In this document: positions 7,728-16,075 of the stretch, in pieces
Numbering within the stretch: position 1 is the first letter of the stretch
How the letters are laid out: each line of letters begins with the position of its first letter
NCBI RefSeq assembly: GCF_002414845.1
Contig: NZ_DIAX01000086.1
Coordinates: 8,787 to 72,786 of the forward strand
DNA length: 64,000 nt
Direction of reading: 5' to 3'
Origin: Gordonia sp. UBA5067
Lineage (GTDB): Bacteria > Actinomycetota > Actinomycetes > Mycobacteriales > Mycobacteriaceae
Made by a program: the position numbers and the translations under genes
Notes under the pieces: generated by a model
Database searches by the model: none
What the model was told of the DNA's origin: nothing
Seen by the model: only the letters and a program-made list of their open reading frames with translations

Positions 7728-8876
7728 ATGACGCTGACTGAAGCGGAGGAATCGATGGTCGCGCTGGTGCGCGACTTCATCGACCAGCGGGTTGTCGGGA
7801 ACGTCCGAGAGTTCGACGAGGACGATGTCTATCCCGAAGAGTTCATCGAGGAGATGAAAAAGCTCGGGTTCTTCGGCCTGCTCGCGCCCGCCGAGTATGG
7901 CGGCGTGGATGTCAGCATGGCGTGCTTCGCACGCGTCTGCGAAGAGTTGGCCCGCGGCTGGATGAGTCTGGCTGGAGCGATTGGCGGCCACTCGGTGATC
8001 ACCTACCTGATCAAGACCTTCGGCACGCCGGAGCAGCAGGACAAGTATCTCGGTGCGATGGCAGAGGGGGCGATCCGTGCCACCATGGCGCTCACCGAAC
8101 CGGGTGGCGGCAGCGACCTTCAGGCGATGCGCACCAACGCCGTCCCCACCGGCGACGGCTACGTCATCACCGGCTCGAAGACGTGGATCTCCAATGCCGC
8201 ACACTCGGGCCTCGTCGGACTCCTGTGCCGCACCGACCGCGACGTCACACCGGCACACACGGGCATGAGCGTCTTGCTCGTCGAACCGGGCGAGGGGTTC
8301 GCGATATCCCGGAAGCTCCCCAAGCTCGGGTATCGCGGGGTCGAAGCCTGCGAGCTGGTATTCGACGCGATGCCGGTGCCCGCCGATGCCGTGCTCGGCG
8401 GTGAGCCGAACCGGGGGTGGGCGCACATGATGCGCGGACTGGAAGTCGGGCGCATCCAGGTGGCTTCACGTGCATTGGGCGTCGGACAGGCCGCGCTCGA
8501 GGCGGCGACAAAGTATGCACAGGAACGAGAATCCTTCGGCCAGCCGATTTGGAAGCACCAGTCGGTGGGCAACATGCTCGCCGATATGGCGACCAAGCAG
8601 CAGGCCGCGCGACTGCTCACCGTCGATGCGGCGCAGAAGCTCGACCGCGGCGAGCGGGCCGACATGGAAGCCGGCATGGCGAAACTCTTCGCGTCGGAGA
8701 CGGCCATGGAGATCGCGCTGGATGCGGTCCGCGTGCACGGCGGCTACGGCTATTCCAAGGAGTTTGACGTCGAGCGGTACTTTCGGGATGCGCCGCTGAT
8801 GATCGTCGGCGAGGGCACCAATGAAATTCAGCGCAACGTGATCGCCGCGCAGTTGATCGCCCGCAACAAGATCTGA
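7728..8876 (+). CDS. acyl-CoA dehydrogenase
   Basis: 382 residues, normal for the family. It shows the FAD/substrate signature ALTEPGGGSD near residue 123, the middle-domain WISNA segment, and the C-terminal GEGTNEIQRN motif that follows the catalytic-base region. It introduces the trans-2 double bond in an acyl-CoA, passing electrons to ETF. ATG follows GGAAGGG. A thiolase gene starts 10 bp downstream, so both are in one operon for breaking down a particular acyl chain. Chain specificity cannot be read from the sequence. Confidence 0.9.
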   Translation: MTLTEAEESMVALVRDFIDQRVVGNVREFDEDDVYPEEFIEEMKKLGFFGLLAPAEYGGVDVSMACFARVCEELARGWMSLAGAIGGHSVITYLIKTFGTPEQQDKYLGAMAEGAIRATMALTEPGGGSDLQAMRTNAVPTGDGYVITGSKTWISNAAHSGLVGLLCRTDRDVTPAHTGMSVLLVEPGEGFAISRKLPKLGYRGVEACELVFDAMPVPADAVLGGEPNRGWAHMMRGLEVGRIQVASRALGVGQAALEAATKYAQERESFGQPIWKHQSVGNMLADMATKQQAARLLTVDAAQKLDRGERADMEAGMAKLFASETAMEIALDAVRVHGGYGYSKEFDVERYFRDAPLMIVGEGTNEIQRNVIAAQLIARNKI

Positions 8877-8886
8877 GGATCCCTCG

Positions 8887-10110
8887 ATGACCAGGCAAGA
8901 GCTTCGCCGCGCAGCCATCGTCGCCCCGCTCCGTACTCCGGTCGCCGTCTTCGGCGGTGCACTCAAGGACCTGCCCGTCGAGGATCTTGGCGCGACGATC
9001 GTGCGGGCCGTCGTCGACCGGTCCGGAATCGATCCCGGCCGTATCGACGACGTCGTCTTTGCCCAGTCGTACGCCAATTCTGAGGTGCCCTGCGTCGGAC
9101 GCTGGCTGGCGCTGCACGCCGGACTGCCGATCGACGTGCCGGGCATGCAACTCGACCGTCGGTGCGGCGGCGGCCTGCAGGCGATTGTGACCGCCGCGAT
9201 GATGGTGCAGACCGGTGCGGCCGATGCCGTACTGGCCGGTGGCGTGGAGTCGATGAGCCGGATCGAGTACTACTCGACGACGCACCGGTGGGGATCACGG
9301 TCGGGCAACTCGGAACTCTACGACCGGCTCGACCGTGGGCGTGCGCGGTCCCAGCCCGAGGACCGCTTCGGCAAGATTGCCGGGATGATCGAGACCGCTG
9401 AAAACCTCGCCCGCGACTTCGGAATCTCCCGGGCCGACGCCGATGTCTACGCGGCGCGCAGCCACCGGCGTGCCGCCGCGGCCTGGGCGGCGGGCAACTT
9501 CGATGACGAGACCGTCGCCGTGCCGGTCCCGCAGCGCCGTGGCGGCGTGGTCGAATTCACCCGAGACGAGGGCATTCGTCCGGACGTCACTGTCGAATCC
9601 CTGAGCCTTCTGCGCCCGATCATGCGCGGCGGCACCGTCACGGCCGGCAATGCGAGTCAGCAGAATGACGCGGCCGCGGGACTGCTCGTCGTCGCCGAAG
9701 ATCAGTTGGAATCGCTGGGTGTCGAGCCGATCGGGTTCCTCACCGATTGGGCGGCTGCCGGGTGTGACCCGGCGCGGATGGGGATCGGACCGGTGCCCGC
9801 GGTCGCGAAGCTTGCGGGGCGCGCCGGTCGTTCGGTCACCGAGTTGCTCGACGCGATCGACGTCGTCGAGCTCAACGAGGCGTTTGCGGTTCAGGTCCTC
9901 GCGGTGCTCGGCGGTTGGGGGTGGGGCGATCAGGACCGCATCAACGTCAACGGGTCGGGCATCTCACTCGGTCACCCGATCGGGGCGACCGGCGTCCGAA
10001 TGGTCACCACGATGCTCCATGACCTGCGCCGTCGTGGTGGTGGCACGGGCCTGGCGACGATGTGCGTCGGCGGCGGGCAGGGGCTTGCCGCGACCTTCGA
10101 GGCGGTTTAA
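8887..10110 (+). CDS. acetyl-CoA C-acyltransferase (thiolase)
   Basis: 407 residues of the degradative thiolase family. The nucleophile is C93 in LDRRCGGGLQA. The acid-base set is NEAFA near residue 330, the His of GHPIGATG near 362, and the Cys of CVGGGQG near the C-terminus. It cleaves a 3-ketoacyl-CoA with CoA to give acetyl-CoA or propionyl-CoA and a shortened acyl-CoA. It is in the same operon as the preceding dehydrogenase (10 bp apart), which together suggests beta-oxidation steps for one substrate class. A 22-bp tandem repeat follows its stop. Confidence 0.9.
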   Translation: MTRQELRRAAIVAPLRTPVAVFGGALKDLPVEDLGATIVRAVVDRSGIDPGRIDDVVFAQSYANSEVPCVGRWLALHAGLPIDVPGMQLDRRCGGGLQAIVTAAMMVQTGAADAVLAGGVESMSRIEYYSTTHRWGSRSGNSELYDRLDRGRARSQPEDRFGKIAGMIETAENLARDFGISRADADVYAARSHRRAAAAWAAGNFDDETVAVPVPQRRGGVVEFTRDEGIRPDVTVESLSLLRPIMRGGTVTAGNASQQNDAAAGLLVVAEDQLESLGVEPIGFLTDWAAAGCDPARMGIGPVPAVAKLAGRAGRSVTELLDAIDVVELNEAFAVQVLAVLGGWGWGDQDRINVNGSGISLGHPIGATGVRMVTTMLHDLRRRGGGTGLATMCVGGGQGLAATFEAV

Positions 10111-10198
10111 CTGCCCACTCGGCGCGGGATGACTGCCCACTCGGCGCGGTCCTACTGCCCACTCGGTGGAGTTGGGGTGCCCACTCGGCGGAAGGGCT
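10111..10198. repeat. four 22-bp tandem repeats between convergent genes
   Basis: Units start at 10111, 10133, 10155 and 10177, each with the conserved core TGCCCACTCGG (the fourth begins GTGCCC) followed by a variable half. They fill the whole gap between the thiolase stop and the stop of the MaoC gene, overlapping the latter by 2 nt. Spacing is far too short for CRISPR. Confidence 0.85.
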
Positions 10199-10652
10199 AG
10201 GGGGTGACGACGACGAGTGTCTCGGCGACGCACGCCGGCTTCGGCGATCCTTCGGCGGTGACGACATACTTCACCGTCAGGACGGTACCGGCGGCACTTT
10301 CGGTCACCTCGGTGATGGTGGCGGTCGCCGACAGCGAGCTGTTCACCGGAACCGGCGACGGGAAGCGAACCTTGTTGGCGCCGTAGTTGATTCGTGCCCC
10401 GCCGAAGTCCATGGTGTAGAGGCTCGCCCCGAGCAGGGGGATCAGCGACAACGTTAGATATCCGTGCGCAATCGGCGCCCCGAACGGCCCGTCCTTGGCG
10501 CGCTGCGGGTCGACGTGGATCCACTGGTGGTCACCGGTCGCGTCGGCGAAGAGGTTGATCCGCTCCTGGTCGACGACCAGTGACGGGCCGGGCCCGATCT
10601 CCTCGCCGATCGCAGCGCGGACTTCGTCGAGGGACGTGAAGGTACGGGACAT
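10197..10652 (-). CDS. MaoC-family enoyl-CoA hydratase
   Basis: 151 residues, a single hotdog domain. The hydratase-2 motif is clear: D41 and H46 in ATGDHQWIH with the following PIAHGYLTLS. It adds water to a trans-2-enoyl-CoA to give the (R)-3-hydroxyacyl-CoA. ATG at 10652 has AGGAG 6 nt upstream. It is the last gene of a minus-strand operon (14828 down to 10197), 8 bp after the larger hotdog protein. Confidence 0.9.
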   Translation of the reverse strand: MSRTFTSLDEVRAAIGEEIGPGPSLVVDQERINLFADATGDHQWIHVDPQRAKDGPFGAPIAHGYLTLSLIPLLGASLYTMDFGGARINYGANKVRFPSPVPVNSSLSATATITEVTESAAGTVLTVKYVVTAEGSPKPACVAETLVVVTP

Positions 10653-10660
10653 GGTGGCTC

Positions 10661-11542
10661 CTAGGTCAGGTCACCGAGCGTGAGTTCGACGGTCGCATGG
10701 GCTCCCGCCTCGGCACCGCCGGGACCCATCAGTTCGACGGTAGTACCCCCGGCGGTGGGGGTGGACACGAGCCGTCCGGACTGGCCGCAGAACAGCGGTG
10801 TCCGGATGCGATGAGTCAGCGCCGCAATCCTGCCGGCGCCGGCCAGGCGATGGGTCTCCAACAGCGCCAACGTCATCAACGGGCCGTGCACGACGAGCCC
10901 CGGGTAGCCCTCGACGCCGGTCGCATACGGCCAGTCGTAATGGATGCGGTGCGCGTTGGCAGTGGCCGCGGAGAACCGCATCAGCAGCGCCGGATCGGTG
11001 TGGAACTCCCAGTGGCCGGCACCGGCGTCGACGAGGGGCGTTCCGGCCGGAGCCATCGCCGCCGGATCGATCGGCGACCGAGATTCTGCGCGCACTCGCG
11101 CCGCGGCCGGTCGGAAGACGAGGTGCTGTTTTTCGGCGACGGCAGGCGTCCCGTCGGAGCCGTAGAGCACCGTTGACGTCACGACGATGACCAGCGGGCC
11201 GCTGCGGCCGTCCTTCTCGGTGACCGACTCGACTACCGATTCCCGCCTGATTTCGTCGCCGACCCGCAACTGCCCCTCGAACGTCGCCGACCCGCCGGCG
11301 AACATGCGCCGCGGCAAGTCGACCGGCGGCAGGAAGGAACCGCGGAACGGATGACCGTCGACATCGACCTGCGCCGACGGCGACCAGCGCGGGAGGGCGA
11401 CCCAATGCCACAGCGGGGGGAGTGGGTCGCCAACGCGCGGAGCCGGCAACCCGTCGTCGAACAGCGCCGCCAGTGCCGCGACCGGACCGGGGTCGAGCAG
11501 TTCGGTGCTGACGACCGTGTGCGGTTCCCAGGCGGGCAACAT
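10661..11542 (-). CDS. double-hotdog acyl-CoA hydratase (HTD2 / mesaconyl-C4-CoA hydratase-like)
   Basis: 293 residues in two hotdog halves. The N-terminal half has the HTD2 pattern (W-x-LPRW, DGHPFRGSFLPPVDLPRRM) and the C-terminal half has the hydratase motif (RFSAATANAHRIHYD, then GLVVHGPLM). Relatives hydrate mesaconyl-C4-CoA, itaconyl-CoA or 3-hydroxyacyl thioesters. The exact substrate is unknown. A gene for an Mct-like CoA-transferase at 16068 in the same island makes a mesaconyl- or methyl-branched dicarboxylate route worth testing. It lies 7 bp after the SDR gene in the same operon. Confidence 0.75.
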   Translation of the reverse strand: MLPAWEPHTVVSTELLDPGPVAALAALFDDGLPAPRVGDPLPPLWHWVALPRWSPSAQVDVDGHPFRGSFLPPVDLPRRMFAGGSATFEGQLRVGDEIRRESVVESVTEKDGRSGPLVIVVTSTVLYGSDGTPAVAEKQHLVFRPAAARVRAESRSPIDPAAMAPAGTPLVDAGAGHWEFHTDPALLMRFSAATANAHRIHYDWPYATGVEGYPGLVVHGPLMTLALLETHRLAGAGRIAALTHRIRTPLFCGQSGRLVSTPTAGGTTVELMGPGGAEAGAHATVELTLGDLT

Positions 11543-11549
11543 CGGGGCC

Positions 11550-12290
11550 TCACATATACCGGCCGCCGGTGACTTCCAGAACCGTGCCGGTCATATACGA
11601 CGACAGATCCGAGGCGAGGAACAAGGCGACCTTCGCGATCTCGTCGGGCTCGCCGGCCCGGCGCATCGGGATCTCGGCCAGCTTCGAATCCCATGCCTCG
11701 GTCGGCATCGCCTCGGTCATGGCGGTGCGGATCAGTCCCGGCTGGATGGCGTTGATCCGAATCCCTTTGGCGGCCACCTCTTTGGCCGCTGCCTTGCTCA
11801 TGGCGACGATGCCGGCCTTGGCGGCCGCATAGTTCGTCTGACCGAAGTTGCCGACCTTGCCCGAGATCGACGACATGTTGACGATCGAACCGCCGTCGTG
11901 GGCGCCCATGATGTCGGCGGCCAGCTTCATTCCGAGCCAGGTGCCCTTGAGATGCACGTCGATCACCTGGTCGAATTGCGCCCCGGTCATCTTGCGCATC
12001 GTCGAATCGCGGGTGATGCCGGCGTTGTTGACCACCACGTCGAGGGTTCCGAATCGGTCGACCGCAGCGGCCAGCAGCGCCGCGATGTCGTCGGCGACGG
12101 TGACGTCGCAGCGCAGGCCGAACGCAACGTCGGCGCCGATCTCGGCGGCGGCGTCAGCAACAGCTTCGGCATTCAAGTCGCCGAGCGCAACGGTGGCACC
12201 CTCCGCGGCGAAACGTTTGGCGATGGCCAGTCCGATGCCCTGGGCCGCTCCGGTGATGACGGCGGTCTTGCCGTCGAGTAGTCCGGTCAT
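11550..12290 (-). CDS. short-chain dehydrogenase (FabG/3-hydroxyacyl-CoA dehydrogenase type)
   Basis: 246 residues, classical SDR. It shows the cofactor motif TGAAQGIG near residue 14, NNAG near 88, and the catalytic Ser of MSSISG and Tyr/Lys of YAAAK near residues 137-155. It probably oxidises a 3-hydroxyacyl-CoA made by the hydratases downstream. ATG at 12290 overlaps the stop of the preceding dehydrogenase by 4 nt (ATGA) and has AAGGAG 8 nt upstream, so translation is coupled. Confidence 0.9.
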   Translation of the reverse strand: MTGLLDGKTAVITGAAQGIGLAIAKRFAAEGATVALGDLNAEAVADAAAEIGADVAFGLRCDVTVADDIAALLAAAVDRFGTLDVVVNNAGITRDSTMRKMTGAQFDQVIDVHLKGTWLGMKLAADIMGAHDGGSIVNMSSISGKVGNFGQTNYAAAKAGIVAMSKAAAKEVAAKGIRINAIQPGLIRTAMTEAMPTEAWDSKLAEIPMRRAGEPDEIAKVALFLASDLSSYMTGTVLEVTGGRYM

Positions 12291-13498
12291 GACGTGATCT
12301 CCTTCTGTGTCCGGCGCACGAGACCGCCACCGATGATGAGGCGCTGGATCTCCGAGGTGCCTTCGTAGAGTCGCAGCAGGCGCACATCGCGGTAGATCCG
12401 CTCGACCGGCATCTCCCGCATATAGCCGCTGCCGCCATGAACCTGCACGGCCTTGTCGGCCACGTCGCCGACCATCTCAGTGCAGAAGAGCTTGGCGACC
12501 GACGGTGCGATCCGACGGTCCGCGCCGCTCACCCATTTCGCCGCGGCGTCGCGGACCAGAGCGCGACCGGCCATCACTCCGGTCTGCATGTCGGCGAGCA
12601 TCGCCTGGACCAGCTGAAAGTCCCCAATGGGGGTGCCGCCCTGGGTGGTCACCGCAGCATGGCGCAACGACTCGTCAAGTGCGCGCTGCGCGGTGCCGAC
12701 AGCGATCCCGGCAATATGCACCCGGCCACGCGCCAGCGAGATCATTGCTGCGCGATACCCGACGTCGACGTCGCCGCCGACGAGCGCCGACGCTGGGACG
12801 CGCACCCCGTCGAAATGCACGTCGGCGGTCCACGAGCCCTCCTGGCCCATCTTCCGATCGTGCTCGGCGACGGAGACGCCGGCGGCGTTGGCCGGGATGA
12901 GGAACACGGCGATACCAGTACCGCTGGCGTCCGCTGGGCGCACCCGCGCGAAAGTGACGAAGAGATCGGCGGTCGGCGCGTTGGTGATGAAGCATTTCGA
13001 GCCGTCGACGATCCAGTCGGAGTCCGCCTGGGCCTCGTCGATGCGGACAGCTTTGGTTCGTAGCCCCGCCGGGTTGGAGCCGGCGCCCGGTTCGGTCAGA
13101 GCAAACGAGGCGACGACGTCGCCGGAGGCGATCTTGGAGAGCCACTGGGCCTTCTGCTCGTCGGTGCCGAAGTTGACGAGCACCTGCCCGGCGATGCCGT
13201 TGTTGGTACCAAACATGGAGCGCAGGGCGAGGCAGGTGTAGCCGAATTCTTGGGCGAGTTCGACGTCTTGCGCAAGGTCGAGGCCGAGGCCGCCCCACTC
13301 TTGCGGGATCGCGAAACCGAAGAGTCCGACGTCCTTGGCGGCTTGGCGCAGGTCGGCGGGGATGGCGTCACCGTCGGCGATTTCCCGCTCGCGCGGGACC
13401 ACCTTGGTGCGGATGAATTCGCGGACGGTCGCGTGGATATCGGCGAAGTCGTCGGCGTCTACCTCGGCGCCGCCGATGGCCGGGCTCGCATCGGACAT
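12287..13498 (-). CDS. acyl-CoA dehydrogenase
   Basis: 403 residues. The motif [15 protein letters not shown] near residue 130 and the C-terminal YEGTSEIQR mark a short- or medium-chain acyl-CoA dehydrogenase; the latter includes the usual catalytic-base region. A GTG two codons upstream (13504) overlaps the ribosome site GAGGAG, so the ATG at 13498 is chosen. It sits in the minus-strand operon between another dehydrogenase and the SDR, with a 4-nt overlap to the SDR. Confidence 0.9.
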   Translation of the reverse strand: MSDASPAIGGAEVDADDFADIHATVREFIRTKVVPREREIADGDAIPADLRQAAKDVGLFGFAIPQEWGGLGLDLAQDVELAQEFGYTCLALRSMFGTNNGIAGQVLVNFGTDEQKAQWLSKIASGDVVASFALTEPGAGSNPAGLRTKAVRIDEAQADSDWIVDGSKCFITNAPTADLFVTFARVRPADASGTGIAVFLIPANAAGVSVAEHDRKMGQEGSWTADVHFDGVRVPASALVGGDVDVGYRAAMISLARGRVHIAGIAVGTAQRALDESLRHAAVTTQGGTPIGDFQLVQAMLADMQTGVMAGRALVRDAAAKWVSGADRRIAPSVAKLFCTEMVGDVADKAVQVHGGSGYMREMPVERIYRDVRLLRLYEGTSEIQRLIIGGGLVRRTQKEITS

Positions 13499-13580
13499 GC
13501 ACACTCCTCGTCGCGTTGGGTCTGCGTCGGACTCTATGCGATCGTCGTCGGGCGGCGACCCACGAGTTGGCCGATCGGGG

Positions 13581-14828
13581 CTACCGTGCGGCGTAATTCT
13601 CCAGTAGCCGGCGGCCGATGATCATGCGCTGGATGTCGGCGGTCCCCTCGCCGATCAGGAGCATCGGCGCCTCACGGTAGAGCCGTTCGATCTCGAAGCC
13701 CTTCGCAAACCCGTAGCCGCCGTGGATGCGGAAGGAATCCTCGACAACGTCGTGGCAGTACTCCGAAGCCAGGAACTTCGCCATTCCGGCCTCCAGGTCG
13801 TTACGCTCCCCGGAATCCTTGAGTCGCGCTGCGCGCACCACCATCTGGTGTGCTGCCTCCACCTTGGTGCCCATCTCGGCGAGGCGGAACAGCACGGCCT
13901 GGTGCTCAGCAATCGGCTTGCCGAAGGTCTTGCGTTCCTGCGCGTAGGCCGCCCCTAGCTCGAAGGCCCGATGCGCGACACCGACCCCACGCGCGGCGAC
14001 GTTCACGCGCCCGACCTCGACGCCATCCATCATGTGGTAGAAGCCTCGGCCGGGCTCGCCGCCGAGTACCTCCTCGGCGCCGATCCGGAACCCGTCGAAG
14101 AGCATCTCGGTGGTGTCGATGCCCTTGTAGCCCATCTTGTCGATCTTTCCGGGGATGGTCAGCCCGGGTGCGACCTCGCCGAACCCGGGCGCCTTCTCAA
14201 TCAGGAAAGCCGTGAGGCTTCGGTGGCGGGCGCCCGGGGCCTGCTCGTCGTCGGCGCCCTCGGCAACTGCGCCGGGCCCCGCTCCGCTCCCGGCGCCGGG
14301 CGTGCGCACCAACACCGCAACGAGCGACGATGTCGCGCCGTTCGTCAGCCACATCTTCTGCCCGTTGACGAGGTAGGAATCCCCGTCGCGCGTCGCGCTC
14401 GTCGTAATTGCGGCGACGTCGGAACCCAGCGCCGGCTCCGACATGGAGAACGCGCCCGTCAGCTCCCCGGCCGCCAGCCGTGGCAGGTACTTGGCCTGCT
14501 GTTCCGGCGTCCCGTGCCGCTGAATCAGATAGGCGACGATGAAGTGGGTATTGATCACGCCGGACACGCTCATCCACCCGCGCGACAGTTCCTCCACGAC
14601 CAGCGCGTAGGTCAGCAGCGATTCGCCCAGCCCGCCGAACTCCTCGGGGATCATCAACCCGAAGATCCCCATTTCCTTCATCTTCGCGACGATTTCGGCG
14701 GGGTATTCGTCGGCCGCCTCCAGCTCGGTGGCGACCGGAAGGATCGCGTCGTCGACGAAATCGCGGACCGTCGCGAGCATGTCGCGCTGCACGTTGGTGA
14801 GATCGGCGGTATCGCAAAGCCTGGTCAT
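13581..14828 (-). CDS. acyl-CoA dehydrogenase with an Ala/Gly/Pro-rich insert
   Basis: 415 residues. Typical motifs: FSMSEPALGSD near residue 132 and GEGTADIQRM near the C-terminus. Compared with its paralogues it carries about 25 extra residues near 178-205 (GAGSGAGPGAV then EGADDEQAPG) in the middle domain, a low-complexity loop. Its DNA includes a 24-bp match to a repeat in the flippase gene at 32768-32830. It heads the minus-strand operon. ATG at 14828 has no Shine-Dalgarno and stands 17 bp from the divergent thiolase start. Confidence 0.85.
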   Translation of the reverse strand: MTRLCDTADLTNVQRDMLATVRDFVDDAILPVATELEAADEYPAEIVAKMKEMGIFGLMIPEEFGGLGESLLTYALVVEELSRGWMSVSGVINTHFIVAYLIQRHGTPEQQAKYLPRLAAGELTGAFSMSEPALGSDVAAITTSATRDGDSYLVNGQKMWLTNGATSSLVAVLVRTPGAGSGAGPGAVAEGADDEQAPGARHRSLTAFLIEKAPGFGEVAPGLTIPGKIDKMGYKGIDTTEMLFDGFRIGAEEVLGGEPGRGFYHMMDGVEVGRVNVAARGVGVAHRAFELGAAYAQERKTFGKPIAEHQAVLFRLAEMGTKVEAAHQMVVRAARLKDSGERNDLEAGMAKFLASEYCHDVVEDSFRIHGGYGFAKGFEIERLYREAPMLLIGEGTADIQRMIIGRRLLENYAAR

Positions 14829-14845
14829 GGGTTAGAAACTAATGC

Positions 14846-16075
14846 ATGCGCGATGCAGTGATCTGTGAACCGATCCGCACCCCGGTGGGACGCTACGGTG
14901 GTGTCTTCGCGTCGGTGCCCGCCACGGATCTGGCGTCGACGGTGGTCCGCGAACTGGTCGCGCGGACCGGGATCACCAGTGCTGACATCGACGACGCGCT
15001 GCTGGGCCAGTGCTACCCGAACGGCGAGGCGCCGGCCATGGGGCGCGTCGCGGTCCTCGACGCCGGGCTCGATGTCACCGTGCCGGGTCTGCAGCTCGAC
15101 CGCCGGTGCGGCTCGGGCCTGCAGGCGGTCGTCGACGCGGCGATGCGGGTACAGACCGGGATCTGCGATCTCGTCCTGGCGGGCGGCGTGGAGAGCATGA
15201 GCCAGGCCGAGCATTACGCGCTGGGATTGCGCTTCGGGTTGACCGGCGCCGGGAGCGACGCGAGTCCGACCAGCCAAGACTTCGATCTCCTCGATCGCAT
15301 CAGCCGCGGCCGGGTCACCGCCGGCGGCAAGCTCCACCCCGTCGACGGCGGGATGCTCGAAACCGCGGAGAACCTTCGCGCTGAGTACGCGATCACCCGC
15401 GAAGCGCAGGACGAGCTCGCCTACGCCTCACACCGTCGCGCGGTGGCGGCGCAGCGGGCAGGCCGGTTTGCCGACGAGATCGTGCCGATCACGGTCGGCG
15501 ACACCGTCGTCGACCGCGACGAACACCCGCGCCCGGACATCTCCCTGGACGTGCTGGCCGGGCTGAACCCGGTGCGCCGCAGAATCGACCCGGACGCGAC
15601 GGTGACCGCCGGCAATGCCAGCGGTCAGAACGATGGGGCCGCCGTCTGCATCGTCACCACGCGGGCGAAGGCCGGCCAACTCGGGCTGAAACCCCTGGCG
15701 CGCCTGGTCACCTGGGCGGTGGCCGGTGTTGAGCCGTCACGTATGGGCATCGGTCCGGTGCCCGCGACTACCGCAGCATTGGCGCGTGCCGGGATCGGCC
15801 TGGCCGACCTGGATCTCATCGAACTCAATGAAGCCTTCGCCGCGCAGGTACTCGCCTGTACGGCGGCACTTGGTCTGGGTGACAACGATTTCGACCGCAT
15901 CAACGTCAACGGCTCCGGCATTTCGCTCGGGCACCCCGTCGGCGCGACCGGTGTTCGGATCCTCGCGACGATGCTGCGTGAACTCGAGCGTCGCGACGGC
16001 CGCTACGCGCTGGAGACGATGTGCATCGGCGGCGGGCAGGGCATTGCGGCGATTTTCGAGCGCGCCGATGGCTGA
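14846..16075 (+). CDS. acetyl-CoA C-acyltransferase (thiolase)
   Basis: 409 residues. The nucleophile C88 lies in LDRRCGSGLQA, and NEAFA, the His of GHPVGATG and the Cys of CIGGGQG complete the thiolase active site. It is a degradative thiolase acting on a 3-ketoacyl-CoA. It overlaps the CoA-transferase gene by 8 nt. No ribosome site precedes ATG 14846, and only 17 bp separate it from the divergent dehydrogenase start, so it may be a leaderless message (inference). Confidence 0.9.
   Translation: MRDAVICEPIRTPVGRYGGVFASVPATDLASTVVRELVARTGITSADIDDALLGQCYPNGEAPAMGRVAVLDAGLDVTVPGLQLDRRCGSGLQAVVDAAMRVQTGICDLVLAGGVESMSQAEHYALGLRFGLTGAGSDASPTSQDFDLLDRISRGRVTAGGKLHPVDGGMLETAENLRAEYAITREAQDELAYASHRRAVAAQRAGRFADEIVPITVGDTVVDRDEHPRPDISLDVLAGLNPVRRRIDPDATVTAGNASGQNDGAAVCIVTTRAKAGQLGLKPLARLVTWAVAGVEPSRMGIGPVPATTAALARAGIGLADLDLIELNEAFAAQVLACTAALGLGDNDFDRINVNGSGISLGHPVGATGVRILATMLRELERRDGRYALETMCIGGGQGIAAIFERADG

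Noticed and set aside
10111..10198. CRISPR-like array
   Set aside because: The period is 22 bp with 11-bp conserved cores and no true spacers, and no cas genes are present.
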